From Streptomyces sp. G44 (GTDB lineage: Bacteria; Actinomycetota; Actinomycetes; Streptomycetales; Streptomycetaceae), in NCBI RefSeq assembly GCF_016905445.1, contig NZ_JAFEXF010000056.1, positions 1 to 37,769 on the forward strand: a stretch of 37,769 nucleotides of DNA. The letters run 5' to 3'. Shown piece after piece: positions 37,417-37,769 of this stretch. Both the position numbers and the translations under genes were made by a program. Position 1 is the stretch's first letter; every line of letters starts with the position of its first letter. The notes below the pieces were generated by a model that made no database searches, had not been told where the DNA came from, and was given only the letters and a program-made list of their open reading frames with translations.

Positions 37417-37769
37417 GACACCGCCGGGAGGGGGCGTGGCGGTCGCGCCGGTGGCGGTGGTTCCTCACCGCCGCGTGCCTTCTGGTCGCGGGCCTCGCCG
37501 CCGACCGGTCACCGTTCGCCACCGGGGCCCCCTCCGCACCCCCGCGCCCCCCCGGGGGACAGGGGGGGAGGGGGGCGCCGGAGAGGAGGGGGCGCGCCCC
37601 GCCCCCGCCGGGGGGAACCTCCGCCCCCTCCCCCCCCCGCCGCTGCCGGTGGGCCGCCCCCCCGCCGGCGCCCGCACCCGCCGCGCCGAAGGGCGACGCG
37701 GAGGCATCACCGTACGAGGAGGACGAGACCGACGGCGGCACGGTGGGGGAAACACCCGCGGGCCCGGCG
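37413..37769 (+). CDS. Start of an unrecognised Pro-rich membrane protein, cut by the window end
   Basis: The GTG at 37413 overlaps the DUF6114 stop. Codons 1-28 encode basic residues then a hydrophobic stretch (WFLTAACLLVAGLAA), like a signal anchor. The next 60 codons cross a C/G homopolymer tract and read as Pro/Gly/Arg. Normal-looking sequence (PKGDAEASPYEEDETDGG) resumes in the same frame. No stop occurs before the window ends. Homopolymer miscounts could have altered the middle. Confidence 0.55.
   Translation, partial: MRHRREGAWRSRRWRWFLTAACLLVAGLAADRSPFATGAPSAPPRPPGGQGGRGAPERRGRAPPPPGGTSAPSPPRRCRWAAPPPAPAPAAPKGDAEASPYEEDETDGGTVGETPAGPA

Noticed and set aside
1..37769. CRISPR arrays, tRNA or rRNA genes, insertion sequences, prophage genes
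   Set aside because: No regularly spaced repeats with spacers, no cloverleaf-like or rRNA sequence, and no transposase, integrase or phage structural motifs were seen on either strand.

Overview
The window looks like chromosomal DNA from Streptomyces or a close relative. GC is very high, nearly all codons end in G or C, GTG and TTG starts are common, two genes carry rare TTA codons, and Streptomyces-type families are present (LAL-type LuxR regulator, DUF6230/DUF6114 pair, DPM1-GtrA fusion). I see no rRNA, tRNA, CRISPR array or insertion sequence. Both ends (about 130-235 and 37540-37640) contain long C/G runs where the base count may be unreliable.

Region 1 (about 1-14 kb) looks like a tailoring and starter-unit subcluster for a guanidino polyketide. 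It holds an FAD amine oxidase of the tryptophan/arginine 2-monooxygenase type, an agmatinase/guanidinobutyrase-type ureohydrolase, a type II thioesterase, a thioesterase-like protein that has lost its nucleophile, a GT39 membrane glycosyltransferase, a DPM1-GtrA polyprenyl-phosphate-sugar synthase and a large LAL regulator with a TTA codon. No polyketide synthase is in the window. Five upstream regions share a tandem repeat, AGGGG-N5/6-AGGGG, always pointing into the gene. In three of them a TANNNT hexamer follows exactly 23 bases later, so they look like one activator-dependent regulon.

Region 2 (about 14-23.7 kb) is mixed. It has a stand-alone ABC ATPase with degenerate active-site motifs, a NarL-type response regulator facing a histidine kinase, a HAD phosphatase with a TTA codon, a polysaccharide deacetylase divergent from an M20 amidohydrolase-GNAT pair, and an NHL-repeat protein with a perfect internal duplication.

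Region 3 (about 24-32.4 kb) is the most unusual part. A plus-strand set of genes encodes an MFS exporter, a SbnA-like and a SbnB-like enzyme (together expected to make L-2,3-diaminopropionate), an AurF-type di-iron N-oxygenase with all seven metal ligands, an ornithine-carbamoyltransferase-like enzyme with altered amino-acid-binding motifs (a candidate maker of 3-ureidoalanine), an NPPY methyltransferase and a class I aminoacyl-tRNA-synthetase-like protein without an anticodon-binding domain. I infer a small N-oxidised or ureido amino-acid or peptide natural product made by a tRNA-synthetase-like ligation step. I cannot match this exact set to a pathway I know.

Region 4 (about 32.3-37.8 kb) has a minus-strand operon: a 60-residue protein, a glutamate-type ABC binding lipoprotein, two permeases and an EctD-type hydroxylase, with no ATPase and no ectABC. 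It is followed on the plus strand by a DUF6230-DUF6114 pair and the start of a third gene that runs off the end.
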